A DNA stretch of 64,000 bases. It comes from Solihabitans fulvus. Its GTDB lineage: Bacteria; Actinomycetota; Actinomycetes; Mycobacteriales; Pseudonocardiaceae. Each line of letters opens with the position of its first letter. Position 1 is the first letter of the stretch. The stretch lies in the NCBI RefSeq assembly GCF_008386585.1, contig NZ_VUOB01000075.1, forward strand, positions 1 through 64,000, given 5' to 3'. The position numbers and the translations under genes are program-made. Under the pieces are notes generated by a model. The model saw only the letters and a list, made by a program, of their open reading frames with translations. It was not told the DNA's origin and ran no database searches. This document shows positions 24,378 to 32,765 of this stretch, piece by piece.

Positions 24378-24685
24378 TGGCCGCCGCGATCGGGCCGAAT
24401 CGCGGTGACATCCATGAGTCTCTGCTTTGGCGATTGCAGCGGCTTGCCGAAGCCGTTGCGCGTGACGAGCCTGGGGCGGCGGTAGTGCTCAGCGAAGATC
24501 TCGCTGACATGCTCGGCAACGCGAGCGATCGTCAGCGTGTCGAGCGCTACCGGATGATCGGCAAGCACCTGATCGAGTTGGGTCAGATCTACTTGGATGC
24601 TGCCGATGTTCTGGCCCCGCCCACAGTCGATGGAGTCGTCCTGGAGTCCGATCCGGGCTTCCCTGGCATCGATGAGGCGATCTGA
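24374..24685 (+). CDS. Hypothetical protein
   Basis: This ORF encodes 103 residues from the ATG at 24374, overlapping the preceding stop by 4 bp. It is mostly helical (SLLWRLQRLAEAVARDEPGAAVVLSEDLADMLGNASDRQRVERYRMIGKHLIELGQIYLDAADVL). No family was recognised. The helical composition and coupling suggest a partner of the neighbouring small proteins. Confidence 0.6.
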   Translation: MMAAAIGPNRGDIHESLLWRLQRLAEAVARDEPGAAVVLSEDLADMLGNASDRQRVERYRMIGKHLIELGQIYLDAADVLAPPTVDGVVLESDPGFPGIDEAI

Positions 24686-24797
24686 TGAAGCTGGCGCACG
24701 CCGTGGTGGCCGACGTGAGGTGCCAGCTGCGTTCACCGTGCGATTTGTGCGTGGTGATGACAGTACTTCTTCTCGTTCCCGGGCAGGGGGCATCGCC

Positions 24798-25235
24798 GTG
24801 CCGGACTTCAGCCTGACCCGATTGGGCACCTCGCCGGCGGTCGCGCGATGGGCGATGTGGGCGCGGTTGCGTTACATCCCGTTCGACCACCCTCGCCATG
24901 TTCAAGTATCCCAACAGATCCTGAGCTTGTGGCATGACTCTGCTCGCAACCTTGACCGCGTGGTGCAGTGCACTGGACTCCCGGTTGGCATGGTCGCGGA
25001 CGTGCTGCGCCGCAGCGGCGATCGGCGGTCAGGCGGTCGGGCGTTGTGGGGGCAGTCGCGAGTGCAGGTTCGCAGCGCCCTGGCGTCGCTCTGGAGGAAG
25101 GGCAACGTCTCTGTCGGAGACCTGGTCGGTTCGCCGTTGGCGCACTTGCACGGCCTGAGCAGGGATCAGGTTGTTCGGCTGCTGGCCGAGGCCGGCATCT
25201 GCGCCCGTCGACGGTCTGAACGGAGGGTCCCATGA
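24798..25235 (+). CDS. Hypothetical protein with HTH-like segments
   Basis: This ORF encodes 145 residues from the GTG at 24798, with AGGGGG 7 bases upstream. It contains two short HTH-like helices (NLDRVVQCTGLPVGMVADVLRRSG and HLHGLSRDQVVRLLAEAGI). The same arrangement (VAEKLDIPMELVGTVLREHGD and TEHMAVRMLAEEGI) recurs in the first half of the next protein, so the two genes appear to share a duplicated domain. It overlaps the next gene as ATGA. Confidence 0.6.
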   Translation: MPDFSLTRLGTSPAVARWAMWARLRYIPFDHPRHVQVSQQILSLWHDSARNLDRVVQCTGLPVGMVADVLRRSGDRRSGGRALWGQSRVQVRSALASLWRKGNVSVGDLVGSPLAHLHGLSRDQVVRLLAEAGICARRRSERRVP

Positions 25236-26092
25236 ACATGAGCGCAGAGCTTGCGGAGCAGGCGATTCTGATATGGGGGCGCTGTCAGAATCTGATTACC
25301 GTTGCGGAGAAGCTTGACATACCAATGGAACTGGTCGGCACCGTGCTGCGGGAGCATGGTGACTCGAATCCTCGCTGGTCCTCGGCCATCGCCACTCTGG
25401 GGGGACGATCGTGGACCGAAGTGCGAGCGGCGATGGCGGCGGACTGGCGGGATGGGAACCGAACCGTTGCCATGCTCGCGCACGAGCACGACGTCACCGA
25501 GCACATGGCCGTGCGGATGCTGGCCGAGGAAGGTATCGCCGCCCGAGGTCAGCGGCGACGAGGTTCTGCTGGCGCCGAAGCCGAATCCGCGGTCGCCTTG
25601 CGGCGGCAGAAGATCCTCGGCGAGGTGCTGCGCGACATGCGCAAGGTGAAGGGGTGGACGCGCAAGGTCCTGGTGGAACGCATGGGGCGACCGGTGATCT
25701 CATTGCAGACACTCGCAACCTACGAGCTGGGCACCCGCGAGTGTTCGGTCACGCGCCTGTGTCAGATCTGCGCGGCTCTGGATGTTCACGCCCACGAAAT
25801 TCTCCGACGAGTGCACGAGCAACTGCCCGGCGAGGAACCGCCGCATGGCCAGATCCGTCTCGACCTGCCAGCAATCGTTGCCGACAACCACCGTGAACTG
25901 CGTCCACTCCGTGACTGGGCTCGTCGCAGGCTTGACCAAATGCCGTTTGGTGCAGGCACTGACCTCGATCTTGAGCCGAGCACCGTGGAGTCATTGGCGC
26001 AGTTGTGTCAGGTCACCACGGGTGACCTGATCGCGCTGCTCCGCGCACTGCGAGCACGCAGTTCTCCCTCGGCAGGTAAGGAGAAGCCGTGA
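25232..26092 (+). CDS. XRE-family HTH protein with duplicated N-terminal domain
   Basis: This gene encodes 286 residues. Residues ~1-105 resemble the preceding gene's product (WTEVRAAMAADWRDGN... versus RVQVRSALASLWRKGN...). Residues ~125-195 form an XRE-type HTH (LGEVLRDMRKVKGWTRKVLVERMGRPVISLQTLATYELGTRECSVTRLCQICAALDV). The rest is a helical C-terminus. It is likely a transcriptional regulator of the mobile element or of this chain. It overlaps both neighbours by 4 bp. Confidence 0.7.
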   Translation: MNMSAELAEQAILIWGRCQNLITVAEKLDIPMELVGTVLREHGDSNPRWSSAIATLGGRSWTEVRAAMAADWRDGNRTVAMLAHEHDVTEHMAVRMLAEEGIAARGQRRRGSAGAEAESAVALRRQKILGEVLRDMRKVKGWTRKVLVERMGRPVISLQTLATYELGTRECSVTRLCQICAALDVHAHEILRRVHEQLPGEEPPHGQIRLDLPAIVADNHRELRPLRDWARRRLDQMPFGAGTDLDLEPSTVESLAQLCQVTTGDLIALLRALRARSSPSAGKEKP

Positions 26093-26679
26093 ACAAGAAC
26101 GAACGTAATCCTGCGTTGATGGGGCAGGCCGCCCTGGTGGGACGTCACCTGCGGTACGGCGGGTACGTGACGTACGAACTTCCTCGCGGCGCGACCGCGG
26201 TTGGCATCCTCGCTTACGGCTTCAACCTGTCCTGCGAGGAGAACCGTTGGTGCATCAAGGCGAGGGACACATCCGGTCACTTCGCGCCGGGTTGGTATGA
26301 CCTTGGTCGTGAGGAGTTCGCCGAAGAGGCGTTCCGGCGTCTGCTCACGTCGGTTGGTCTCAAGATCGATCCAGCGGCGAAGACCTACGCTCGTCGGCGA
26401 CGGGAAGCCGTACGGCGGTTGGGCGTGTACCTGATCCCCTACGTCAATTGGGGAGTCCCGCAGCTCTACCTTGCCGCCCACCACATCGTCTTCCACGATG
26501 AACATGTCCCGGTGATCGACATGGCCGGCCTGGAGCGGCAGCGTGCGATGGAAGGATGGGATGCGAAGTTGGCTCATGCGAAAATGGTGCTCGATCTTGA
26601 GTATGAAGTTCCTGGTCCTGGTTGGTACGTAACCGCTTTCGCGGTCGATCGACAGTCCACAGTGGATCTGTTTCGGTAA
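26089..26679 (+). CDS. Hypothetical protein
   Basis: This ORF encodes 196 residues from the GTG at 26089 (GTGA overlap). It has an aromatic-rich mixed alpha/beta sequence (LRYGGYVTYELPRGATAVGILAYGFNLSCEENRWCIKARD ... PGWYVTAFAVDRQSTVDLFR). No known motif. It is the last gene of the chain, with its 3' end facing the HxlR gene. Confidence 0.6.
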   Translation: MNKNERNPALMGQAALVGRHLRYGGYVTYELPRGATAVGILAYGFNLSCEENRWCIKARDTSGHFAPGWYDLGREEFAEEAFRRLLTSVGLKIDPAAKTYARRRREAVRRLGVYLIPYVNWGVPQLYLAAHHIVFHDEHVPVIDMAGLERQRAMEGWDAKLAHAKMVLDLEYEVPGPGWYVTAFAVDRQSTVDLFR

Positions 26680-26703
26680 AAGCATCATCGACTTCTTGTT
26701 GAA

Positions 26704-27150
26704 CTACTCGTCGAGGTAGTCGTCATCGGGGCCATCGGGCAGGCTCTGTGGCGCACCGCCGCGCTGGTCTGTCTGCATTCGTCGAGCGAGGTCGATCAAG
26801 TCGGAATGCCGTTCGGCCCAGGCCACGAACGGCTCCACGCTCAGCAGTAGTTCTCGGGCGGCCTCGGTCAGTGAGTAGGTGACGCGGCGAGGAAAATGAC
26901 CGGGTTCCTCGTTGCGATTCACTAGTCGGATTTCTTCCAGGCGTCGTAGCGTCCGAGTGAGTTGACGACCCTGGATACTTCGTTCGGCACCCGTCCAGGG
27001 GTCGACCTCGCTCGCGGCTCGCAATTTGGCCATCACTTCTGAATATCGCATGGGGCCGTGGCCCAGCAACATGACGATGTCCGAGATCCATTCGCCATTC
27101 AGTAGATGGCGGACGTCCCTTGATCGCTGTAGGTACAGCTTGTCGTCCAT
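26704..27150 (-). CDS. HxlR-family transcriptional regulator
   Basis: This gene encodes 148 residues from the ATG at 27150, chosen for the GGAGG site upstream; the open frame continues to 27243. The HxlR winged HTH is evident: LLNGEWISDIVMLLGHGPMRYSEVMAKL, then IQGRQLTRTLRRLEEIRLVNR, then RRVTYSLTEAARELL. The usual conserved Cys near the N-terminus is absent. It lies between the small-protein chain and the conjugation operon and could regulate either. Confidence 0.78.
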   Translation of the reverse strand: MDDKLYLQRSRDVRHLLNGEWISDIVMLLGHGPMRYSEVMAKLRAASEVDPWTGAERSIQGRQLTRTLRRLEEIRLVNRNEEPGHFPRRVTYSLTEAARELLLSVEPFVAWAERHSDLIDLARRMQTDQRGGAPQSLPDGPDDDYLDE

Positions 27151-27253
27151 CGCCCCCGGTCCTCCACGTCTGGCGTCACGTGGCCGCGTCTTCGGCCTCC
27201 GAATGGCCACCCTGTTGTCGGCTTCTCGCAGGTCCGCAGTCACATTAAGCTGA

Positions 27254-27487
27254 ATGGGTGAGTTACCGCAGCGTAGTCCTACTCAAAGCGGGCAAGGTTA
27301 CCTAATTCGGGTGACGCCTCAAGGCGACATCGCCGACGAATGCTCTGCTTGCGGCCGCCCGTGGGGCGTGCCAGTGAGAAACGATCACGTAGCTGATGTT
27401 CGACGAGGTCACGATCCTCTTGGAACGTTGAACCGCAGGTCGAAGGCTGACCGGGATCGTTCACTCGAACGGGTGAAAAGGCCGTGA
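27254..27487 (+). CDS. Small hypothetical protein
   Basis: This is a 77-residue frame from the ATG at 27254 containing one CSACG pair. There is no clear ribosome site and the C-terminus is charged low-complexity sequence. It might be a short zinc-binding protein or chance. Confidence 0.3.
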   Translation: MGELPQRSPTQSGQGYLIRVTPQGDIADECSACGRPWGVPVRNDHVADVRRGHDPLGTLNRRSKADRDRSLERVKRP

Positions 27488-27496
27488 AATCTCATT

Positions 27497-27535
27497 AGGG
27501 ACTACAGAGTCCCTTCATGGGGACGTTGCTGTCCC
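27497..27535 (+). promoter_or_regulatory. Tandem hairpins in the conjugation operon leader
   Basis: AGGGACT-acag-AGTCCCT (27497-27514) is a perfect 7-bp stem with a 4-nt loop. It is followed within a few bases by a second, shorter stem GGGAC/GTCCC at 27520-27535. The GGGAC arms of both could pair with each other, giving mutually exclusive structures. It may be an attenuator or protein-binding leader for the transfer genes. Confidence 0.45.
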
Positions 27536-27558
27536 TTGTGGACCGTGAGGTACACCTG

Positions 27559-28692
27559 ATGGGAACTCGGACCGCGAAATACTGGGTCACACCCAATGTC
27601 GACGTGGAGATCACGATGAATGGCAACATGTCTGTATCGACGCCCCAGGAATGCACGTCGCGCGCAGGAGTGGTGCCCGCCTCGTTCAATGGCGACGTCG
27701 GTACCAGTACCGACCATATGGGGAAGGTGCTGTCGACATCCCGGGTGGCCGATGCGAATATCGCTGCCGTCGGTGCAGATGTGCGTTGTGACGTCGAGAG
27801 TGCGATTGAGCGAACCGTTGCGGCCACAGCTCACGACGACGTGACAGTGCAGACCGTCGAGGTCGCTGTGCCGATCGGCGATCGTGACCCACAACCAGCG
27901 CCGACGATCACGGGCGACTGGTCTGCGTTCGGTGGTGTCGTGCCGGTGTTGGCGGGTTCGCCTGGCGCTGGAGCTTCGGTGGTCACGGCTGTGTTGGCGG
28001 ATGCGGTGCAGCTGTTGGCCTGGCGGGTGTTGATGGTGGACACGGCCGATCCGGTGCGGTCGGGTCTTGCCGCGGCGCCGGTGAGCGACGGGCCGTGGAG
28101 CGCCGGCCCGCATCCTGCGGTGCGTATCCGGCATTCGTGGCGTGGGTCGGCGTTGGTGGCGCGCTTGGAGACGACGGTGCCGGTGTTGGCGCCGGAGATG
28201 GTGCCGCCGCCTCGGTTCTGGGCTTCGCCGGTGGGGCAGCCGCAGGTGACCGTGGTCGATGTCGCGGCGGACCTGTGGAGGTTGGCGGCGAATCCGTTGG
28301 ATGGGCCGGGTGCGTGGTTGCGGCAGGGCACGCCGTGTCCGCGGCCGATCCTGGTGGTGCGGGCGACGCGGCCGTCGCTGCTGCATGCCGAGCAGGTCCT
28401 GCACCGGTTGCGGGTGTGGTCTGCGGTGGGGCTGGTGACGATGCCCGTCGCGTTGATCGTCGTGGGCGCGCGGCGGTGGCCACCCGGTGTGGTGGGCGTG
28501 GCCGGCACGCATCTGACGCCCTTGGTGGACGGTGCGGTGTTCCTGCCGCACGACAAGGACATCGCCGTCGGCGGCGTCACTGGTCTGGTCACGCCCCGAC
28601 GGTTGCGTGACGCGGTGTTGCCGTTGCTGCGGCGCTGGGGATTGGCCGCAGGTGTGCGGCGCCTGCCGGGCGTGAAGGGAGCACTGTCATGA
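27559..28692 (+). CDS. Conjugation-operon P-loop-like (ParA/MinD-like) protein
   Basis: This gene encodes 377 residues from the ATG at 27559, with GAGGT upstream. The frame also allows starts at 27517 (inside the hairpins) and 27616. A degenerate Walker A (VLAGSPGAGASVV) appears near residue 135, where the expected Lys is replaced by Ala. A later RVLMVDTADP segment and VALIVVGARRWPPGVVGV resemble MinD/SRP-like ATPases. Without the Lys, ATP hydrolysis is doubtful. It is the first gene of the transfer operon and overlaps the next by 4 bp. The N-terminal ~110 residues have an unusual composition. Confidence 0.6.
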   Translation: MGTRTAKYWVTPNVDVEITMNGNMSVSTPQECTSRAGVVPASFNGDVGTSTDHMGKVLSTSRVADANIAAVGADVRCDVESAIERTVAATAHDDVTVQTVEVAVPIGDRDPQPAPTITGDWSAFGGVVPVLAGSPGAGASVVTAVLADAVQLLAWRVLMVDTADPVRSGLAAAPVSDGPWSAGPHPAVRIRHSWRGSALVARLETTVPVLAPEMVPPPRFWASPVGQPQVTVVDVAADLWRLAANPLDGPGAWLRQGTPCPRPILVVRATRPSLLHAEQVLHRLRVWSAVGLVTMPVALIVVGARRWPPGVVGVAGTHLTPLVDGAVFLPHDKDIAVGGVTGLVTPRRLRDAVLPLLRRWGLAAGVRRLPGVKGALS

Positions 28693-28982
28693 CCTCGTCG
28701 GTCGCATGGGTGGTGTGGTTGGTGGATCAGATTCCCAACCCGCCGCCGGTGGCCCCTCCGGGTTCGGAGCAGATGGAGAGCATCGTCGGCAACATCAAGT
28801 GGATCGCCGGCCTGTCGCTGGTGTTGTGCTTCTTCGCCGGGCTGGCCGTGTGGTCGGCCGGCCGCGCGGTCGACCATCACCGGGCGGGGCGGATCGGCGC
28901 GATCATGATGATCGTTGGCGTCGCCGGCGGACTGGCCTTCGCCATCGGCTATCCGCTGATCTCCCACTTCGCCGGGAGCTGA
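28689..28982 (+). CDS. Small two-TM protein, VirB2/TrbC-like position
   Basis: This ORF encodes 97 residues with two hydrophobic helices (IKWIAGLSLVLCFFAGLAVWSAG and IGAIMMIVGVAGGLAFAIGYPLI) separated by a short basic loop. Size, topology and position at the start of a T4SS operon resemble the pilin-like VirB2/TrbC subunits, though Gram-positive systems do not build a classic pilus. It overlaps the previous gene as ATGA. Confidence 0.65.
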   Translation: MTSSVAWVVWLVDQIPNPPPVAPPGSEQMESIVGNIKWIAGLSLVLCFFAGLAVWSAGRAVDHHRAGRIGAIMMIVGVAGGLAFAIGYPLISHFAGS

Positions 28983-28985
28983 GCC

Positions 28986-29837
28986 ATGTCTCCCAACGAC
29001 ACCAGCTCCCACGCAAGCTCCCACCGCCGTGCGCGGTGGGTTGTGGCCGGCGTCCTGCTTTTCGCGGTGTGTCTCACGGTAGTGCTGGCCCGCTACCTTC
29101 CCCTCACCACCGCGCAGCGGGGCGCCACCCCACCCGTCCCGGCTCTGACCTCCCCGCCCATCCGGCCTGCGGGCACGGTGGGCAGTGAGCCGGGACGGGT
29201 GTGGGACATCCAGAACGAGGACGCGCTCGCGACCGCTCCGATGCCGGTGCTGCCGCTGGAAGCCTCACAGCCGCAACCGTTGTCGCAGGACGTGGCCGGT
29301 CCGCCGATCCAGCTCCCAACCCCGTCCCCGCGCCTGGGGCAGTGGACCGCCGACGCCGGCCTGCCAGCGACACCCGAAGGCGCGCTGGCGCAGCTGGCCG
29401 AACTCGCGTCGACCGCGTTGCGGGGCGCGGACCCCGACACAGTGGAGCGGGCCTACGGCGAACTCTCATCCACGGATGGTCCGGTCGCGCGGGACACGCA
29501 GCTGTACCGGTTCGCTGTGGACTTCCGTGCCCACGCCGGGTTGCCGGCGACCGGACCGGTTCCGGGGCTCACGGTCACCTTCACCCCCGTGGAGGGGCTG
29601 ATCAAAGGCACGGCCGATGGCGGTGACTTCGTCGTCGCGTGTGTGCTGGGCGAGTTCGCGGCGGACTACCAGACCCGTTCGGCCAAGGCCGGGATCGGGG
29701 ACTGCCAGGCGCTGCGGTTCGACGGAGGTCGCTGGCAGGTCAGCCCCACCCGGTTGGCGGCGGCGGCGCCGAACGCGTGGCCGGGCAGCCGCGACGCTGT
29801 CCGCGTGGGATACCGGGAGTTGCGTCATGTCTCCTGA
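28986..29837 (+). CDS. Conjugal transfer membrane-anchored protein (VirB8-position)
   Basis: This gene encodes 283 residues with one N-terminal TM helix (residues ~18-37, WVVAGVLLFAVCLTVVLARYL), a Pro-rich linker, and a C-terminal globular domain (RFAVDFRAHAGLPATGPVPGLTVTFTPVEG...GDFVVACVLGEFAADYQTRSAKAGIGDCQALRFDGGRWQVSPT). The bitopic layout with an extracellular NTF2-like domain is that of VirB8/TcpC-type T4SS scaffolds. The assignment rests on layout and operon position; no motif is diagnostic. Confidence 0.65.
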   Translation: MSPNDTSSHASSHRRARWVVAGVLLFAVCLTVVLARYLPLTTAQRGATPPVPALTSPPIRPAGTVGSEPGRVWDIQNEDALATAPMPVLPLEASQPQPLSQDVAGPPIQLPTPSPRLGQWTADAGLPATPEGALAQLAELASTALRGADPDTVERAYGELSSTDGPVARDTQLYRFAVDFRAHAGLPATGPVPGLTVTFTPVEGLIKGTADGGDFVVACVLGEFAADYQTRSAKAGIGDCQALRFDGGRWQVSPTRLAAAAPNAWPGSRDAVRVGYRELRHVS

Positions 29838-31251
29838 CGGTGTGCTGTTGCTTCCGGGTGTGAGTCCCCTCGGCCCGACTCCGGTGTGGGTGGTCGGGGA
29901 GGCCATCGCGAGCGCGGCGGGCAGTGCGTTCGAGATGGCGATGAGGGTGGTGTGGGACGCCGCGTTGGCAGTGCTGCGCACCGCGTTCGAGCTCGCCGAC
30001 AAGCTGACCGTGTTCTCCGTGTCCACGACGTGGGGGCCGGTGGGTGCGTTGTGGCCGGTGATGTTGTGGATCTCCGGGACGCTGGCGGTCGGGTTGTTCT
30101 TCTTCCAGCTCACCGCGACCGCGTTGCGTGGTGGCCGGGGTTTCGCCCGCCTGCTGACCGGTCCGGTGCACTACGGGCTCGCGTTGACGATGACCACTGT
30201 CGCGGTGGCGACGTTCCTGGCTGCGGCCGACGGCCTGACCACGGGCCTGTTGCAGACGGGGTTGCAGACGTCGAACTTCCAGGAGGCGTTGAGCCACACC
30301 ACCCTGGACAACGCGGTGGCCACCGGGGTGAAGGCGGTGGTGTTGGGGTTGTGCGCGATCTTCGGGGTCGTGCCGGCGGCGTTCGGCTACGTGCTGGAGA
30401 TGCTGTTCCGGGCCGCCGCGGTCTATGTCCTGGTGGCCACGGTGCCGTTGGTGGCGGCCGGTTTGTTGGCCGAGGTGACCACACGGTGGTTCTGGAAGGT
30501 CGTGCGGTGGCTGCTCGCGGCGATCGCGATGAAACCGGTGCTGGCGTTGGCGTTGGTGGTCGGGGTGGCGATGGTGGGCGGCGCGCAGGGCGCGGCCGGG
30601 CTGCTGGTGGGTGTCGGCGTGCTGTTGGTGTCGCTGTTGTGTCCGTTCGCGTTGTTCTCCCTGTTCGCGTTCGTCGACCCGAACACCGACGCGGGCGCTG
30701 GATTGCGGAGCTGGTGGTCGGCGCAGGGTGTCGACGGCTACCGCGACCACGTGCCCGGGTTCGCTGCTCTGGGCCAGCACTTCAGTCAGGGTGTCGGGGG
30801 AGGCGGCGAGGAGGACACCAACACCAGCCGGTTCGACGAGGCCCAGAACGACCTCGACCTCGGCGACGACCACAGCGGCAGCAGCAGTGGTGACACCGAT
30901 GCTCTGCCGGCCGAGGACACCACCGGGCCGGAGACCTCCGGTGGCCAGACACGGTCCGGTGACACGACCAGCCCGACGGCGCCCGGTTCAGGTGAGCGGT
31001 CCCGTGATTCCGACGCCACCCACGGTGTGGGCGGCGACTCGACTCCGAGCACCGCGACCACCACGGACCACACCACGAGTGCCGCGCCCCGGCGCGGCGG
31101 GGACGACGAGCCCCCTGCTGCTGAAGAAGACGGCGGCCAACCGCCAGCGCCCGACGGCGGCAACCCGCGCGGCGGCCCGAAGAACGGGCCGGGTCCCTCG
31201 GGCGGCGCGAGTGCGGCCGGTGCGGCCGAGGACGCGGCGGTGATGTTGTGA
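29827..31251 (+). CDS. VirB6/TrbL-like polytopic membrane protein
   Basis: This gene encodes 474 residues from the ATG at 29827, overlapping the previous gene by 11 bp. After a short N-terminus come at least six hydrophobic helices up to residue ~290 (LWPVMLWISGTLAVGLFFFQLTATAL; GLALTMTTVAVATFLAA; AVVLGLCAIFGVVPAAFGYVLEM; AAAVYVLVATVPLVAAGLL; VLALALVVGVAMVGG; VGVLLVSLLCPFALFSLFAFVDP). A disordered Gly/Ser/Thr/Glu-rich tail of ~150 residues follows. The layout fits the T4SS channel component VirB6/TrbL. Confidence 0.75.
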   Translation: MSPDGVLLLPGVSPLGPTPVWVVGEAIASAAGSAFEMAMRVVWDAALAVLRTAFELADKLTVFSVSTTWGPVGALWPVMLWISGTLAVGLFFFQLTATALRGGRGFARLLTGPVHYGLALTMTTVAVATFLAAADGLTTGLLQTGLQTSNFQEALSHTTLDNAVATGVKAVVLGLCAIFGVVPAAFGYVLEMLFRAAAVYVLVATVPLVAAGLLAEVTTRWFWKVVRWLLAAIAMKPVLALALVVGVAMVGGAQGAAGLLVGVGVLLVSLLCPFALFSLFAFVDPNTDAGAGLRSWWSAQGVDGYRDHVPGFAALGQHFSQGVGGGGEEDTNTSRFDEAQNDLDLGDDHSGSSSGDTDALPAEDTTGPETSGGQTRSGDTTSPTAPGSGERSRDSDATHGVGGDSTPSTATTTDHTTSAAPRRGGDDEPPAAEEDGGQPPAPDGGNPRGGPKNGPGPSGGASAAGAAEDAAVML

Positions 31252-32765
31252 GCACGCCAGAAACGGGACCGCGGATCTATCGGGGCCTCAACCGCCGTGA
31301 GCGGGCCGGCTGGATCCTGGGGGTGACCGCGCCGCAGGCGTTGACCTGTGTCGTGTTGGCGCTGCCGGTGTTGATGGCGCTGTCGCAGGGGCGATTCCGT
31401 GCCGCGCTGGTCCTGCTGGTCGTGTGCGGATCGGCGGCCACGCTGGTCGTGACGCCCGTGCGCGGCCGTCCTGCGGTGCGATGGTTGATCCACCTCCTGC
31501 TCCACCAGCTCGGTGCGCGGACAGGCTGGTCGCGGTGGCAGTCCGCCGCCTCCGCCGGACAAGCCGTTCGCCACGGCGAGCCCGACCTGCCCGGTGTCCT
31601 GACCAGGGTCGCCATGCCCGATGGGCCGCCGTTCCGCCACCACGGCAGGATCTGTCTGCTGCACGACACCGGCGAGGGCCGGTGGGGCGCCACGGCGCGG
31701 TTGACCCACACCGGAGTCGGGATGCTCACCGACGAGCACCGCGCCCGCCTCGCCGCCCGCCTCGGCAACCTCCTGGTCGGTATCGGGCACCGCGAACTGG
31801 TGGACCGGATCTCCCTGTACGTGCGGACGGTGCCTGATGACGGCACCGAGTACGACCTGTGGCGCGCCCGCCACCACACCCCCGACGCGCCCCCGCTGGC
31901 GGTGGCCGCGACCGACGAGCTGACCGTGACGGTGGGCAAGGTCAGCGTCCAGCACGAGATCTTCGTGACCGTCTCCGGCCCCGAGACCGCGCTCCGCAAA
32001 CCCGCCACCACAGCGGGAGGCGGCGTCGAAGGCCGGGCCCACGTCCTCTACCGGGCCCTGGACGGCTTGGAGGAACCCCTCAAGGCGTTGGGTGTGGACT
32101 CGGTGCGGTGGCTGGACGGGCACGGCGTCGCCCACGCGCTGCGCACCGGGTTCAACCCCGCAAGCCAGGCCGTGCTCACCGCCGAGAACCTGCGTGGCGA
32201 GCACGCGGGCGCGCTGCCGTTGGCGGCGGCCGGCCCCACCACCGCACCGTCACCCTCGGCGCGGTCCTACACCCACGACGGGTTCACCTCGGTCACCTAC
32301 AGCGTCCTGATGCCCGAGGCCGGCACCGTCTTCGGGTCCCTGGGGCCGTTGTTGGCGGTGCGGACCCCGGGGGAGCGCCGCGCCCTGGCCATCCACTACG
32401 AGGTCCTCGACGCCGCCCGCTCCTCCCGTGCGGTGCGCGCGCAACGGCACCGGTCCGGGATCGTCGCGGACCTGAAGCGGTCGCGCGGGTTCACCACGAC
32501 CGCGACCGACCGCCGCGACCACACCGGCGCCCAGGCCCAGGAACACGCGGTGGCCGGCGGGCACGCCCTGGTCCGCTACGCGGTGGTGGCGTCGGTGACG
32601 GTGCCCTCGCACTGGAACGTCGAGGACCACGCCGCCCGGCTGGAGACCGACGTCGCCGGGCGATTCCCGCTGCTGCGCCTGGAACTGGCGCAGGACACCG
32701 CGTTCGTCGCGGCCTGCCTCCCCGTCGGCGTCGGCCTGCCCCGGATCCGGGGAGGCCTGCGATGA
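31248..32765 (+). CDS. SCO6880-family T4SS protein (PrgI/VirB3-like N-terminus)
   Basis: This gene encodes 505 residues, with a GTGA overlap to the previous gene. Two N-terminal TM helices (residues ~22-60; WILGVTAPQALTCVVLALPVLMAL, AALVLLVVCGSAATLVVTPV) follow YRGLNRRERAGWILG, as in the SCO6880 family of actinobacterial conjugation proteins. The cytoplasmic remainder resembles the N-terminal domain of VirB4-type ATPases (SYTHDGFTSVTYSVLMPEAGTVFGSLGPLLAV, ALAIHYEVLDAARSSRAV). It lacks a P-loop and precedes the VirB4 gene, so it works with that ATPase at the membrane. Confidence 0.82.
   Translation: MSTPETGPRIYRGLNRRERAGWILGVTAPQALTCVVLALPVLMALSQGRFRAALVLLVVCGSAATLVVTPVRGRPAVRWLIHLLLHQLGARTGWSRWQSAASAGQAVRHGEPDLPGVLTRVAMPDGPPFRHHGRICLLHDTGEGRWGATARLTHTGVGMLTDEHRARLAARLGNLLVGIGHRELVDRISLYVRTVPDDGTEYDLWRARHHTPDAPPLAVAATDELTVTVGKVSVQHEIFVTVSGPETALRKPATTAGGGVEGRAHVLYRALDGLEEPLKALGVDSVRWLDGHGVAHALRTGFNPASQAVLTAENLRGEHAGALPLAAAGPTTAPSPSARSYTHDGFTSVTYSVLMPEAGTVFGSLGPLLAVRTPGERRALAIHYEVLDAARSSRAVRAQRHRSGIVADLKRSRGFTTTATDRRDHTGAQAQEHAVAGGHALVRYAVVASVTVPSHWNVEDHAARLETDVAGRFPLLRLELAQDTAFVAACLPVGVGLPRIRGGLR

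Noticed and set aside
24685..24816. 43-residue frame starting as TGATG after the gene at 24374-24685
   Set aside because: It overlaps the better-supported gene at 24798 and has no recognisable features. It could be a coupling peptide but evidence is thin.
30786..32204. 472-codon minus-strand frame
   Set aside because: Antisense to the VirB6-like and SCO6880 genes, which have clear membrane and family features.
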